Below, in pieces: positions 33,815 through 45,500 of a DNA stretch of 64,000 nt (the first letter of the stretch is position 1; the number at the start of each line of letters is the position of its first letter). Made by a program: the position numbers and the translations under genes. The notes beneath the pieces were generated by a model. It was not told where the DNA came from. It searched no databases and saw only the letters and a list, made by a program, of their open reading frames with translations. Source of the DNA: Tubulanus polymorphus (taxonomy: Eukaryota > Nemertea > Palaeonemertea > Tubulaniformes > Tubulanidae); NCBI RefSeq assembly GCF_964204645.1, contig NC_134031.1, forward strand, positions 8,844,501-8,908,500, in the 5' to 3' direction.

Positions 33815-34190
33815 ATCGTTTCTGTGAGCATTGTCGAATAAAATTTAGTCCTGAAAATATAGAAGATTGGGAGAATCATCAATTTAAAAAAGCACATTTA
33901 GCTAAAATTTCCAATAAATTTGAAACAGAATTTAATGACAGAAAAAATAATATATTAGAAAAATTAAATTAATATATCTAGATGAAATTTTTAAAATATT
34001 TTCTATGGAAGATCATACACCAGAATATAAGCAATGGCTTGAAAAAAATGAAAATAATAGAAAATAAGAATGGTGAAATAACTAAGAAAGATATAATAAA
34101 AACAATTATTCCATCAACATGTAACACACACAAAAAGAAAATGTATTTATATTTATTATTTAACGATTATTATAAACAAGAAAATTAATT
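33815..34190 (+). pseudogene. AT-rich Polinton zinc-finger gene fragment (Pc)
   Basis: Frames read CEHCRIKFSPENIEDWENH with HQFKKAH (C2H2-like finger), then KFETEFNDRKNN and, after shifts, ITKKDIIKTIIPSTCNTHKK. Base composition and finger type match the Polinton genes around it. It is broken by stops at about 33,970. Probably part of the gene starting at 30,044 (inference). Confidence 0.45.
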
Positions 34191-34339
34191 TTAATGAATT
34201 ATTTGACGCCTGCGAAAAAATGTAGAATTTCGCGGATAAGCTAATGTGGAATTGCAAATTTGAAATTCGAAGTTTTAAGAAATTTGGGGAATTATGAGAT
34301 TTGGCGATTGGGTAGATGATACAGGTCTTCGTCTATAGT

Positions 34340-34727
34340 GGTTTATTTTTTTTTGTCAATAATTGATCACTTGCGACCAACTTCATTCACTTTTGCCTGA
34401 AAGCTGGTCTGCTACTTCATTGCCTCCATGGTTGAGGAAAGAGCATTCTGATGTCTGCTTCATCATGACTTCGAGCATATCGTGTGGCCTAGCCAGCCTG
34501 CCCGGTCTCCGGGCCACGGGTTTGGCTGCCACTCAATATCCTAGTCTCTTGAGTCTGGGTTGAAGTAGACATTGTCATTTAAAATAACTTGTTTATGTTA
34601 TTCTGTATGAATTACCCGTGTGTCTTGTACGTTTTATTTTCTTGTTTTAAAATTTTTATTTATTGAATTTGGGAATTTTTCCAAGAATTTCAATGTAATA
34701 AGGATCAATAAAGAATTGAATTGAATT
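34340..34727 (+). mobile_element. 3' end of a LINE/SINE-like repeat
   Basis: A non-AT-rich stretch ending GGATCAATAAAGAATTGAATTGAATT. The same tail is present reversed at 19,102-19,126 and 41,514-41,535. A shared 3' tail with variable upstream length is the mark of target-primed retroposition. No frame is kept. Confidence 0.55.
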
Positions 34728-35169
34728 TTCACCTACACACATGCCATCAGAGGACGCGGAGCCGTATATTACAGCTATGCTATCGTAAATTGCTAATCTC
34801 ATGAAACCTGCATACCCCTAATATCGAACATATTTTCTAAAACATTTGAATTTTGAAATTATATGTTTACACATTTTCATATTGACCACTTGTAGCCGCT
34901 GATGAAATTCACGCCGGCCCTACACACATCATAGATAGCTTCGTCATTCCACCAGCATCCCCATGTCAGGGTCTGACTTTTATATCAGACTTCCAAATCG
35001 TGTATACATCCGCCATTTCGACCGAATAATCCGATTTACTGGTCATTACACATAGACCTGTGACGTTTTGCACATCGATTAACGGTTGTCGTTTGTAAAA
35101 TGACGCTGAATGATTAACATTGTTCAGGTTTCACAATGGTCACGTTTTATAAGGCGTCAAAAAACCTAA
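34728..35169. other. Intervening sequence, no gene seen
   Basis: Mixed-composition DNA between the retroposon tail and the next Polinton fragment. Nothing recognisable. Confidence 0.4.
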
Positions 35170-35209
35170 ATTAACAAAAGAAGTGAGGAAAATATAAAAG
35201 AAAAATTCA

Positions 35210-35499
35210 CAAAAATATTAAGATATTATGTGGATAATTAAATAACAGATTCAATTAATCATGCATTCTTTTTAAATAAGATTGTAAATTTTTTACACAT
35301 CGATATTATAATTCCATTTGATGAATTTACAAACAAAAAGAAACAAAGAGAGCGAGATGAAATGTGGAATAATATAGAATTTTATTTAAATGAGAAAAAT
35401 GATATGTAAGAACCTAAAGAAATTATAGAAAAACAATTGGATGAAAATGAAGAAACCAATAGTGATTTCGAGTATGATGATGTTGATTTTATGTTTTAA
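35210..35499 (+). pseudogene. Polinton (Pc) gene 3' fragment converging on polB
   Basis: Reads ITDSINHAFFLNKIVNF, DEFTNKKKQRERDEMWNN, and an acidic tail NSDFEYDDVDFMF. One in-frame TAA is present near 35,408. Its stop codon and that of polB on the other strand share the same TTAA at 35,496-35,499. Probably the end of the broken zinc-finger gene upstream. Confidence 0.45.
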
Positions 35500-37510
35500 T
35501 AACCATAAGGTAATGTTTTTATTCCATCACCCAAAATATATCTTTTATCGTCGAATGGATTAAAACTAGTTTTTTCAACTTCATTAATGTACATCTCGTG
35601 ATCTTCTGATCTTAAACAATTCATTTTATGTTTCATTACAATTGAGTTATATAAACACTTAATATAATCTTGAAATTCTATATGTTTATCAACCACATGC
35701 TTTGTTATTCCTTTTAACTTATTAGCTTCATGGTCTTTTGTTCTATAACTATACATTTTACTTCTTATCCCAACAAATTCAATCATTTCATCACCCCCTA
35801 ATTCATCTTTAAATTTACCAGGCTGCTTTTTATTTTCGTTACTAAATAATTCATGATCTTTTGGATAATTGCTTAAGTCAAAATGATGTTTTAATGTTTT
35901 TAAGTCTTTTGTTATGTCATTTGTCTTAATTTTTAGTATGTAAGCATCCGTACTCTTGAGGATTAATGGGAACCCAGAATTGAATGTTCCATCATCTGTT
36001 GATAAATCATAAACATAATCTGATGGGTTATATATTTCAAATAAATCTCTAACGTTTTCTGTGAACTCATTTTCTACATGTGTTTGAATATATTAGGTTT
36101 ATCCTTTATAATTTCTAAACGCATATTAAAAGCTAATTAGTTACATAACACATTTAACCCACTTATTGCAACTTTTCCTTTTTGTGCAAAGGTTATCTTT
36201 TTATCCTTTGTAAATTTTTTAGCACCATCTGCAGCATAGAATCCTAAGAAATACCCTTTTCTTAGATTATATTTTGCATTTAATACATAATCTGGCACTA
36301 TCTTTTCTTTTGTTGAAGTATAACTTTTAACTATTGCATGAATGTAGAATTCATCATTATATTTTATAGCAAAATCTTTTGGATTATTTACATGTATTCT
36401 ATAACATTGTGATGATTTCATAACATCTATGATTTTAAATATTTTATTTGGAAAAATTTCTTCACAATATTTTTTAATTTTTTCTAATAATTTCAAATCT
36501 TGATTACATAAATACCAACAATATTGAGTGCGACTAACATAATTATACACACCTGCTGAACCATCTCCCATAAAAAATCCTTTAATAAAATATTCTTTTT
36601 CTTCTAATGCTTCAGGTTCTATATTATAAATATTATCAGCTATTTCATCAAATGACATATGATTCATTCTTGGATAAAATCTTTTATGTAATAATTCACC
36701 TCCAATTTCTATATCAGTTGGTTTATTTCATCACCACTTCGTTTAATTAAACTGTGATCTTCAGTAACATCTATAAACCCTAATTTAGTTCTAACTCTAT
36801 AAAATCATTCAATTACAAGGTTTCAATTTATAATCTTTTTTGTTGGCATTATTGATTTGCAAAAATCTTTGTTATCAATCACATAATTCTTTATGTTTTA
36901 GTAATGCATTTTCAGTTCTTAATTTAGATAAACATTTTCTACATAAATTTATTTTGTTATGACTGTTGAAATCACTTTCTGTTTTAAAGAATAAATCTAT
37001 TTTTTTAACCACATAAAATGTTCATTTTCATCTTTTTTGTAATATAACAAATCTATAACATTTTCATCATCATAATATTCTGTTAAATATAATGCTTGTT
37101 ATGTATAATCTTTAATATTTTCACCTTTTGTGAAATTTTATATAATGTTTCATATTTCCGATAATCTGTTATTCTACAAACATTTTCCTGTTGGGTGTAA
37201 ACAACTAATAATTGACCATAGAAAACATTTATCATCTTCATTTTGAACATTTATTACTGCTTTTGTTGTAAATGGTAATTTAATATAAGATGATGCTTTA
37301 ATTTCCTTTTCTGTTGAAAATTTTGAATCATTTGTAAACATTTTAATACTTTTTGATATTTTATCCCTTTTTGTATTATGAATATTTAAATCTAAAAACA
37401 TAATTTCATTCAATGTTAAACCAGAACCTTGAAAATATCTTTCTTCAATATGACGTTTAAATTCATTAAATATTTTTTCTAATCTCTCTTTTTTTCGGGT
37501 ATACCAGGTT
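35496..37510 (-). pseudogene. polB: Protein-primed polB of lineage Pc, interrupted by an intein, internally deleted
   Basis: N-terminal part at about 37,510-36,870: ERYFQGSGLTLNEIMF, SSYIKLPFTTKAVINVQNED, DDKCFLWSIISCLHP, then the finger CRKCLSKLRTENALLKHKELC. A deletion then removes the exonuclease and polymerase core up to the intein. After the intein, TDAYILKIKTNDITKDL resumes at motif C and runs to the end: GKFKDELGG, EFVGIRSKMYSYRTK, LRSEDHEMYINE, FNPFDDKRYIL. The sequence is clearly diverged from the P1/P2 polymerases. Confidence 0.85.
35960..36855 (-). other. Intein with LAGLIDADG homing endonuclease at the polB DTDS motif (degraded)
   Basis: Splicing block B: YRVRTKLGFIDVTEDHSLI at about 36,745-36,805. 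Endonuclease: EYFIKGFFMGDGSAGVYN and RKGYFLGFYAADGAKK, the paired LAGLIDADG-type motifs with acidic residues, then FAQKGKVAISGLNVL. C-terminal splicing blocks: YVYDLSTDDGTFNSG, then LILKS directly before TDAY of polB motif C. The last residue is Ser where the splicing Asn is expected. Two TGA codons lie in block B's upstream stretch and stops near 36,135. The N-terminal Cys block is deleted. Viral polB inteins are known at this same insertion point. Confidence 0.85.
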
Positions 37511-37896
37511 CGATCCAAACTTAGACGACAGCGCACTCTGACAGTACTAACAACGAGGTGTATTTCTCATAGTGAACTAACCCAGTTTTGACTTTATTTC
37601 CCCTTTTATAGTTACAGAATCAGCTGAACAGTAAATTGAACAAACAAGCGTGAACAGCAGTACAGGTTGTTCGGTTGTTCGCTTTATAATAAGGATTACA
37701 GATTGCACGTCTCGAACTGCGTCTCGTAGCTCTCTGGAACCGCGTTGGGAATGATGACGGTCTCCTCAATTCCTTTCACTGTTGATCTCCAGCGGATACA
37801 GTTTGTTTATTGGTCTAGAGGTTCGTCCTGAAGTTGTGCGAATAATTGCGGAACGAACTTTGTTATCTAGTCCGCGGTTTAGGTTTTCCACGATCG

Positions 37897-38945
37897 CTAT
37901 TTCCAATTGATACGCGGTGTATCTGCGTGCACTTGGACCAAATCGCCTATTTTGATCACTTCGTTATTATCACCTGATGACAAGAGCCGCTCTCTTAGTG
38001 CCGTCAAATATTCATGGTGCCATCTAGCCCAGAAGTGCTTTATCAACTGAGCACGACGAACGAAACGCGTGTTCAACTGAATAAACCCGTAATCTGGATC
38101 ACTCATATCGTCGTCATCCACGAGAGGATGAGGTAAACCAGTCAATCGGCGACCATGCAGCAAATGGGAGGGTGTTAGAGGTAGTAAATCTGAAAAACTC
38201 GAAGAGATATAAGTTAGTGGTCGGTCGTTGACAACACATTCACATTCTACGATTAGTGTACTCAATAGACGCCATAAACTGTTTAATTTCGGATGACTGC
38301 AGTAGCTCGTTCAATTCATTTGAAGCGCATGTAAATGTTGACGCATTATCACTGATAACAACTCTCGGCAACGACCTCCATGCAGAAAATCTGCGAAAAG
38401 CTTGGATGAATGAATCAGCACTAAGATCAGAGACTAGTTCAAGGTGAATGGCACGTGTTACCGCGCATGTGAATAGGCAAATATAAACTTTTGCAAAACC
38501 CGAACTTGTTTTGACATTCAATGCCCCAGTATAATCGACACCTGAGATTGAAAATGGTGGATATTCATTCACCCGTACCGCTTGTAATGGAGCAGGATCT
38601 GGTAATTTATAAGGCTTGCTTAACAACAGCCTGCAAGTAAAACAAGATCGTAAGACAGAATTCACACACTGACGAATACTAGGAATCCAGTATTTTTCTC
38701 TGATGAAACAAATTGTTTCACCCGGACCCGCATGCATGATTAAACAATGCACATATTTTATGTACAAACGAGTAAAATGACTGTATTTCGGCAGCAAAGC
38801 AGGGAATTTTGATGAACTTAGCAATTGAGAGTTATGAATTCTCCCCTCTGAGCGCAAAACCCGGTTTTGTCTAGAAAGCATGAGTCTGCATCCGTAGTAC
38901 TTTCTTAGAAGAGCGAGGTCTATCACATTTCTGCAAATAAAACCG
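37897..38945 (-). pseudogene. BEL/Pao integrase region fragment
   Basis: Reads RNVIDLALLRKYYGC, then the zinc-binding region (HCLIMHAGPGETICFIREKYWIP, CFTCRLL). The integrase core follows (SGVDYTGALNV, VISDNASTF), then after a frameshift near 38,255 VECECVVNDRPLTYIS and PSHLLHGRRLTGLP. Family: BEL/Pao. The coding strand is opposite to the adjoining protease/RT piece, so an inversion or two elements joined at about 38,945. Confidence 0.88.
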
Positions 38946-39918
38946 TTTTGCTTAAAACTGCAGTAGCTAATGTTTACAGCCCGATATCCAACGTACAATG
39001 TACAGCAAACCTGCTCTTCGATGAAGGTTCTACGCGTTCTTTTGTTACTGAAGATTTGACTAAACAATTGCAATTAGTACCTATTCGATCTGAAAATGTA
39101 GACATCTCTACCTTTAGAGGTACGAAACAGGGTCATCGAAAGATGGACGTTGTTAGATTGTCGATTCAAGCGTTATCGGGTGAAAACATTTCAATTGATG
39201 CGTTAGTCTGTCCTAAAATAGCGTCATCATTAGTTAATTGCATTCATTCAGCGGTTGAAAAATATCCATATTTACAGGGTTTGAAGTTAGCCAGTCCTGC
39301 AGTTAATTCTAACTCTTTCGATGTTTCAATGCTCATAGGTGTTGATAAATATTGGTCATTTGTAGGCGATCAAGTGATTCGAGGACATGGACCTACCGCA
39401 GTTTGGTCAAAATTAGGCTATTTATTATCAGGGCCGCTGAATGAGCGTAATTCTAACTCAATTATCATGAATATCGTAACTTCTCATGAAGAAGAGAACA
39501 TAGATTTAGAGAGTTTTTGGAAATTAGAATCGGTAGGTATTGATAGTAAGACTGATGATGGAATGTGTTTTTATGATGATTATTGCCATGATTGTATCAC
39601 GTTCCAAGATGGTCGCTACACAGCTAGACTACCTTGGAAATCGAACCACGCCGAATTATCTGATAATTATACTGTTTCTAAAGCGAGGACACGATCTATG
39701 GTTCGAAAATTGACCCCTGAATTACGAAACACTTATGACAATATTATCCGAGATCAAGTCAATAGAGGGTTCATTGAGTTAGTTGAAGAAAGTGACCCTC
39801 TAATGAGGCCGTGCCATTATATCCCTCATCACCCGGTCTTCAAGAATAGTGCTACCACACCAATTAGAGTGGTTTATAATTGTAGTTGTAGTATTGGCGG
39901 TAAACCGAGTTATTACTA
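38946..39918 (+). pseudogene. BEL/Pao protease-RT fragment
   Basis: NLLFDEGSTRSFVTEDLTKQ is the retropepsin-like active-site region (DEGS type as in BEL/Pao). It is followed by LIGVDKYWSFVGDQVIRG, GPTAVWSKLGYLLSGP and, at the RT entry, CHYIPHHPVFKNS and TPIRVVYNCS. Open for over 320 codons, then cut at about 39,918 by the Polinton fragment. Confidence 0.88.
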
Positions 39919-39944
39919 TTTTCAACACTTTTATTTGTGTGAAC

Positions 39945-40716
39945 CTATAAATATTGGTTTATTAAATTTCATTGACGTTCTTTTTAATTTTACTGCTGTT
40001 AAATAATCTTCAAATCTTTTATTTCCTAAGTGTCTAGGACTTGATTGTAAATGTCTCAATCGTTCAGAATTATTTACTAATTCAATATCATTTCTATTTC
40101 TAATATTTTCACGTTTTCCCATAAAAACTATTATTCATTAATTAAAAAAAATCATTTTCAAAATCTGTTTTAGAAATTGTTCTCTGTTGAGTATTGAAAT
40201 CTATATATTTTTCTAACCACTTCGATTGATTAAATTCAATATATCTATGTACTTTCTTTAATTTCATTCCTTGTTTTAGATAAAATTTTAACATTCTATA
40301 ATGAACGATATAATTATATTTATTATTTTGTGTTAATATCAATTTTTCTGTAAAAACATGATCTTTCGGTTTTATTTTCTTCTGGTATTCACTTAGATAA
40401 CTATCATCTACGGCTAAATGTTCTGGGCAATAAGGTAAGTTTCTTGTTTTAAACTTTATATTTTCAGGATTTTTTAAATCAACTACAAAGAAATAACCAA
40501 TTGGAGCATCATCTTTTATACCCATGATTGCACTTTCCCAATCAGTTTTATCATCATTTTTAACTTCTGTTAATATACAATTTTTATATGGTTGGTGTTG
40601 CATCATTGCCCAACCATATAAATTATTGGCGTCAATGTATAGTAATTTATATTCATCATTTGCTTTAAAATACCTATCGCCCATAACACAACTAATTCCA
40701 CCTCTAATTGATTTTT
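39945..40716 (-). pseudogene. polB: polB central fragment (Pc or related lineage)
   Basis: Contains motif A (YKLLYIDANNLYGWAMMQHQP) and NPENIKFKTRNLPYCPEH, then the region before motif B. After a break near 40,140 come IRNRNDIELVNN and RTSMKFNKPIFIG. Both ends are abrupt (SIRGGIS at 40,716 and FIG at 39,945). It covers the part missing from the polymerase at 35,496-37,510 and could come from the same element split by the BEL insertion (inference). Confidence 0.85.
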
Positions 40717-41961
40717 GGCGAACCGTAGGTTTGACTATGCAAACGGTCTGATGAAGCAGTTTTCATTGAAAATGAATAGAGTACCGGTGTGTCAACAAGG
40801 CACAAACATTGGCTGTTGAACCAATAGTGTTGATTTTTAGTGTCATGGTTTGGCTTAATGAGTTCTCGAGCCCACAAAAATTTCATAGTGATCGAGTTAT
40901 TTTTAGGGGACTTATTCTTGAAAAACACACAAAAACCCTGCTTTTTAGCACTAAGTAATGGCACGTTTTTACATATGACAATTTGCATGCTTGGAATTGA
41001 AATATATAAAAGTTCAATCCTTCCTGGAAGTGTCGCCGTTTTTAGTTCGACTGATCTCAATGTACTTTTCGACCAACAGGCCCTCACTTTATAAAGCCCC
41101 TAAATTTCCTCGCTTCTATTTATTTGAGTTGACCTTGTAACCAGAGCTACAATGAATGTGATTGGCTGTTTGTGGGATATACGGGACATTCCGGGAATTT
41201 CGCCGTTTCTGATGTCATTAGGAAAGCCCATTGGCAAAGCCTAATGTGAAACCCAAAACAAAATGGCGCGCATTTTATTTTATTTGTTTTGATTTCTAGA
41301 AAAAAAGTCTGTATATGTTTGTATTTTTTACATTTTGTCGATGGATGGATTCTGACTTGTGAAATTGCGGTCAATCTAATACTGCGTCGCTAGTACATTT
41401 GTATATACGCACGTCAGCTGTCAGCCGCGTGTGTGCGAATATAGGTTACAGTTTGTGGTGTGTTAGTAATCACCTGAGCGAGTCTATATATAGGCAATTA
41501 TAGTATTCACAATTCAATTCAATTCTTTCTTCACAGCACTCTCACACATCTGCAGGCGCATAAATTGTCAGCCTCATACTTTTCTAATCCAAATTAATTC
41601 ATATTTAGTATAATATTTTTGACAATATATGCACTCAATGATTTAATGGTGAGCCACAGGGCGATTGGACCTTTATTTAAAATAATAAAACCATGTCTGG
41701 TTCTTTTAATAAATCTAATTCTACATTTGTATTTGTATTCTACATTTTAAACCACATTGCCAAGTTAAGGTATTGGTATAGTAGAATTTCTAAATTCTTC
41801 AAATAGCAAGTTAAAGATATTAAACCTATGGTAGTGTGACCTCTATACAAAATGTTACACATTCAAAAATTAATTTTTTTAATTTAAATCAACGGATTCA
41901 AATCTATGAGGTTTAACACCTAGCCGGCGAGCTAAGGATCTGATAACCAGCTGATGTCAAG
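40717..41961. other. Non-coding stretch before the BEL gag start
   Basis: No gene is seen. Contains a GATTGGCTG-type dispersed repeat at about 41,160 and the reversed LINE-like tail CAATTCAATTCAATTCTTTC at 41,514. The last few hundred bases should hold the LTR and leader of the BEL/Pao element whose gag starts at 41,962, but the LTR borders could not be defined. Confidence 0.4.
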
Positions 41962-41995
41962 ATGTCAAACTTCGAGACTTTAAAGCAGCTACGGA
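41962..41995 (+). pseudogene. gag: BEL/Pao gag, 5' part (split by P2)
   Basis: The first 11 codons of gag, ending in the TSD TACGGA. The same reading frame resumes at 63,258 beyond the P2 insertion and stays open to the window end. Confidence 0.75.
41990..41995. repeat. Left 6-bp target site duplication of P2 (TACGGA)
   Basis: TACGGA stands directly before AGTAATAGGGG; the identical hexamer follows the right end at 63,252-63,257. A 6-bp duplication is the Polinton standard. Confidence 0.95.
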
Positions 41996-42560
41996 AGTAA
42001 TAGGGGTAATGGGGCTTTCAAGCCAAAGGTCGAACGGTCGAGCTCATTAAAAAACAAAACATTAAAAGTAATTTAAAACTATAATATATTTTCATAACCG
42101 TGTGTATTTTATATTATAACTAAATATTTATTCTAAGATATTAATAATTTTAATTTTAAAAGCATATTACCGCGACCAATTGATTTATTTACAATACACA
42201 AATTCATATAATCAAATATATTTTAATAATAATTATTATTCTATTATTCAACTGAAATACACACGGTTATGAAAATATATTATAGTTTTAAATTACTTTT
42301 AATATTTGTTTTTAATGAACTCGACCATTCAACCTTTAACCTGAAAGCCCATTACCCCTATTACTCTTAAAATAATCATATACATGAATAACATTTAAAT
42401 TTACAGATTATTCAATATAAAAGTATATATTTACAACATTATTTCAATATTCATATTTGTATGAGTTAGATTTTTAAACATTAAAAGTGTTAGTAAAGTG
42501 TGATTGAAATAATACATGATATAAATCATTGAACTTCTAAAATCAATTTAAAAAAAAAAT
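41996..42560. repeat. P2 left terminal inverted repeat with fold-back end
   Basis: The outer 370 bp (41,996-42,365) is itself an inverted repeat. It starts AGTAATAGGGGTAATGGGG and ends with the reverse of AGTAATAGGGGTAATGGGC, with arms of about 110 bp including CATAACCGTGTGTATTT. The loop holds GCGACCAATTGATTTATTTA. The inner 195 bp (to 42,560) matches 62,650-62,840 in reverse. Relative to the right end, the left loop lost 45 bp of the GC-rich centre. Confidence 0.88.
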
Positions 42561-42571
42561 TTAGTATTAAA

Positions 42572-45500
42572 ATGGAAGCAAATAAGTACTACTGTCCAAC
42601 ATGTAATATCAATATAGATAAATCCCAAAAAGCAAGACACAATAAAACTAAAACACATTTAGAGAATAAATTGAAACTAGAATATAAAGATGATATATTA
42701 GAAACTAAATTAGATGAATTAAAGAATGAAAAAGAAACATACAAATGTGATACATGTAATCAATCATTCAGTGATAAAATATATTATAATGAACATTTAA
42801 AATCTAAAAGTCATATTAGAAATAAGAATAATGATATTTTAGGTGAAGATTATTTTGATAAAGATAATGATAAGAAACAGAAGACAATTAAAAGCATAAA
42901 AGATAAATTAAACAATAAAAGATCATACATGGAAGATGTAAGAAATTATATTAATTCATTAGATAATAAAAAAGATATAGAGATAACCGAAGCATTTAAA
43001 AGTGATATTGGCCCAGCAGCTATCGAGTTTAAATTTCATAAAGGAAAAACATTAGAAGAAAATAAAAAACATTTAGAAAATATGAAAGAAATAATAAAAA
43101 TAATAACTGATGTTGAATATCCTAAAATAAGTATATCTTCTAAAGTTAAATTCATAAAATCTGAAGATAAACATATAAATAATATAACCGTAATAATAAT
43201 ATATATATAATATAAATTCTCATTCACAACATATTATTTCAAAACAACATATAGATGAAAAATTAAAAAAATGTTAATATGTCAAAGTCGAAACTTGGTG
43301 AAGCGCACAGCCAGTCTTAAGTTTTAATGAATAAATAGAGGCGAGTGCCCTGTCGGCAACTTATATAGAACATTGTAAAAAAATAGGTTTTGCGGGGGCA
43401 CCTGTGTTCGACGTGGTCCGTGGCCAAAGAAAATCACCCAAAATGTCGAAGATCTATTCGAGCGAAGATTCGCCGTGATCAAATACATGTATAGAAAAGG
43501 AATTCATTTTTGCGAAAAAAACATGCTTTTGGAGTGTTGATTACAAATAGAAAGCCTTGTTTGTTTTACGACAATAAATCTTCCTGTATCGTCAGATATG
43601 TTCTACGAACGGCTTTAACAGTTTTATATGTTTTACACAAGAAATTTGAAGATTAAAAAAGAAAAAAATCATTTTTTGCGAAAAACAACGTAGGAGTTTG
43701 GGAATGTTGATTACGTATTGAGAGCCTATGGTTTTATCGATTATACGAAAATAAATTTTTCTAGTTTAAAAATGTCAGATTTCTACATTAAATCTCATGG
43801 CTTCAATAGTTTGATATGTTTTACACTAAAGATTTGTTCCTAAGTATTACAACGGGTTGCATGGGTACGGAATTAATGGAACAACGGTATTTTAAATACG
43901 GTACGGATTATAGCGAATTTTACTCGAAACGGAAAAGGGGAATAACGTTTGAAAAACGGGAGTAAAAAACACATAAAGATACGATATGTTAAAAAACGCA
44001 CGGCATTTTACTCCCAGGGATTGGCAAAATTCTGATTTAATTATTCAGTACTTGTGTGGAGCGGGACGGTCATTTTGTAACACGCGGACCGCGCGCGCGT
44101 TATTCTCCGGGACTCGACCCTTAGTGATGCTGTGAAACCGGCGCTCTTGTTATTCTAAAAAAAATCGACCCGTTGCTAAGGGACTGTGCTTTTTGTGGGA
44201 TTCGAATCCAGTCTTCCAATCGGTTTCTACGGAGAAATACGAACTAAAATGACATTTCTTTGACAATATTTCGTGAATATTCTTTGTAAATATTCTGAAA
44301 ATTACACAAAATCGTTTTGTTATCCTTCATTCACGTATTTAAACTACCCGCGCGACGCGGCCCGCAAGTTTCGACGAAAGTCGTCCGTGACCGTCATTTT
44401 CGTCGCCGCGATTTAGCCAATGCCCATGTGTCCCGGATGTAAACTACACTTTTTGAGAAGGACGGTATGGAGAAATATAGAAAATTTGAATTTGCCTCAT
44501 ACGCGCGATTAACTTAAGGAGCTTCCAGCTCGCGCCTTCGGCGCTCGCTGTGCGCTTATAATGAAGTGAAACTAAAATAGAAGAGAAATATTTTGAAGGA
44601 TCTGGTTTAATATTTGATGAAATAATATTTATGACTTTACATGTTTATAACACAAAATATAATAAGTTAACTAAATCAAAAACCAATAGATGAAAATAAT
44701 GTATCATATTATAAAGAACCAGATATTGAAGCATCGAGTTATATTAAATTACCATTTAAAACTAATGCTGTTATAAATGTACAAAATGAAGATGATAAAT
44801 GTTTTCTATGGGCTATAATAAGTTGTTTACATCCAGTTGAAGATTATAATAAACATACTTATAGATTAACTCATTATAAACCATTTGAAAATAATTATAA
44901 GATAGATAAGTATCCTGTAATAATTAAAAACATCCCAAAAATAGAAAGAGATAATAATATAAAGATAAATGTATTTGATTTAATCAAATTACCAAATACA
45001 AAAGGTAACAATATAAAACATTATACATTAGAACCTTTATATCTATCAAAAGATTATGATTCAAATGATGTTATAGATATATTATATTATGAGAATCATT
45101 ATATGTGGATTAAAAAATTGATTTATTTTTTAAACCAGAAAATGATTTTGATAATAAAATATATCTATGTAGAAAATGTTTACATAGATTCAGTAATGAA
45201 AGTGCATTATTAAATCATAAACAATTATGTGAAAATCATGATTATTGTAAATTAGTTTTACCAAATGAAAAAGATAAAATATTAGAATTCAAAAAATATG
45301 ATTACAAAAATAAAGTACCATTTGTTATATATGGAGATTTTGAATCATTAAATAAAGAATTAACTGATCAAGATAGAAAAGAAATATATTATAAAAGAAA
45401 GAAATTAAATTCTAATGAAAATGATTTTTCAGATGAACCACCAAAAACAAATACTATTAAAAAGATTCATCAATCAGCTGCAGCTTTCGGGTTATATATT

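Noticed and set aside
23680-36830. Alternative genetic code with TGA as Trp
   Set aside because: Some TGA codons fall at Trp sites (integrase P1b, intein), but TAA and TAG stops, frameshifts and TGA at non-Trp sites (for example 47,000 and 7,556) are as common. Intact sister copies use TGG. This is ordinary pseudogene decay.
40704-41374. Frames at 40,704-41,374 as genes
   Set aside because: Short frames on both strands over dispersed repeat DNA; no motif, no homologue within the window.
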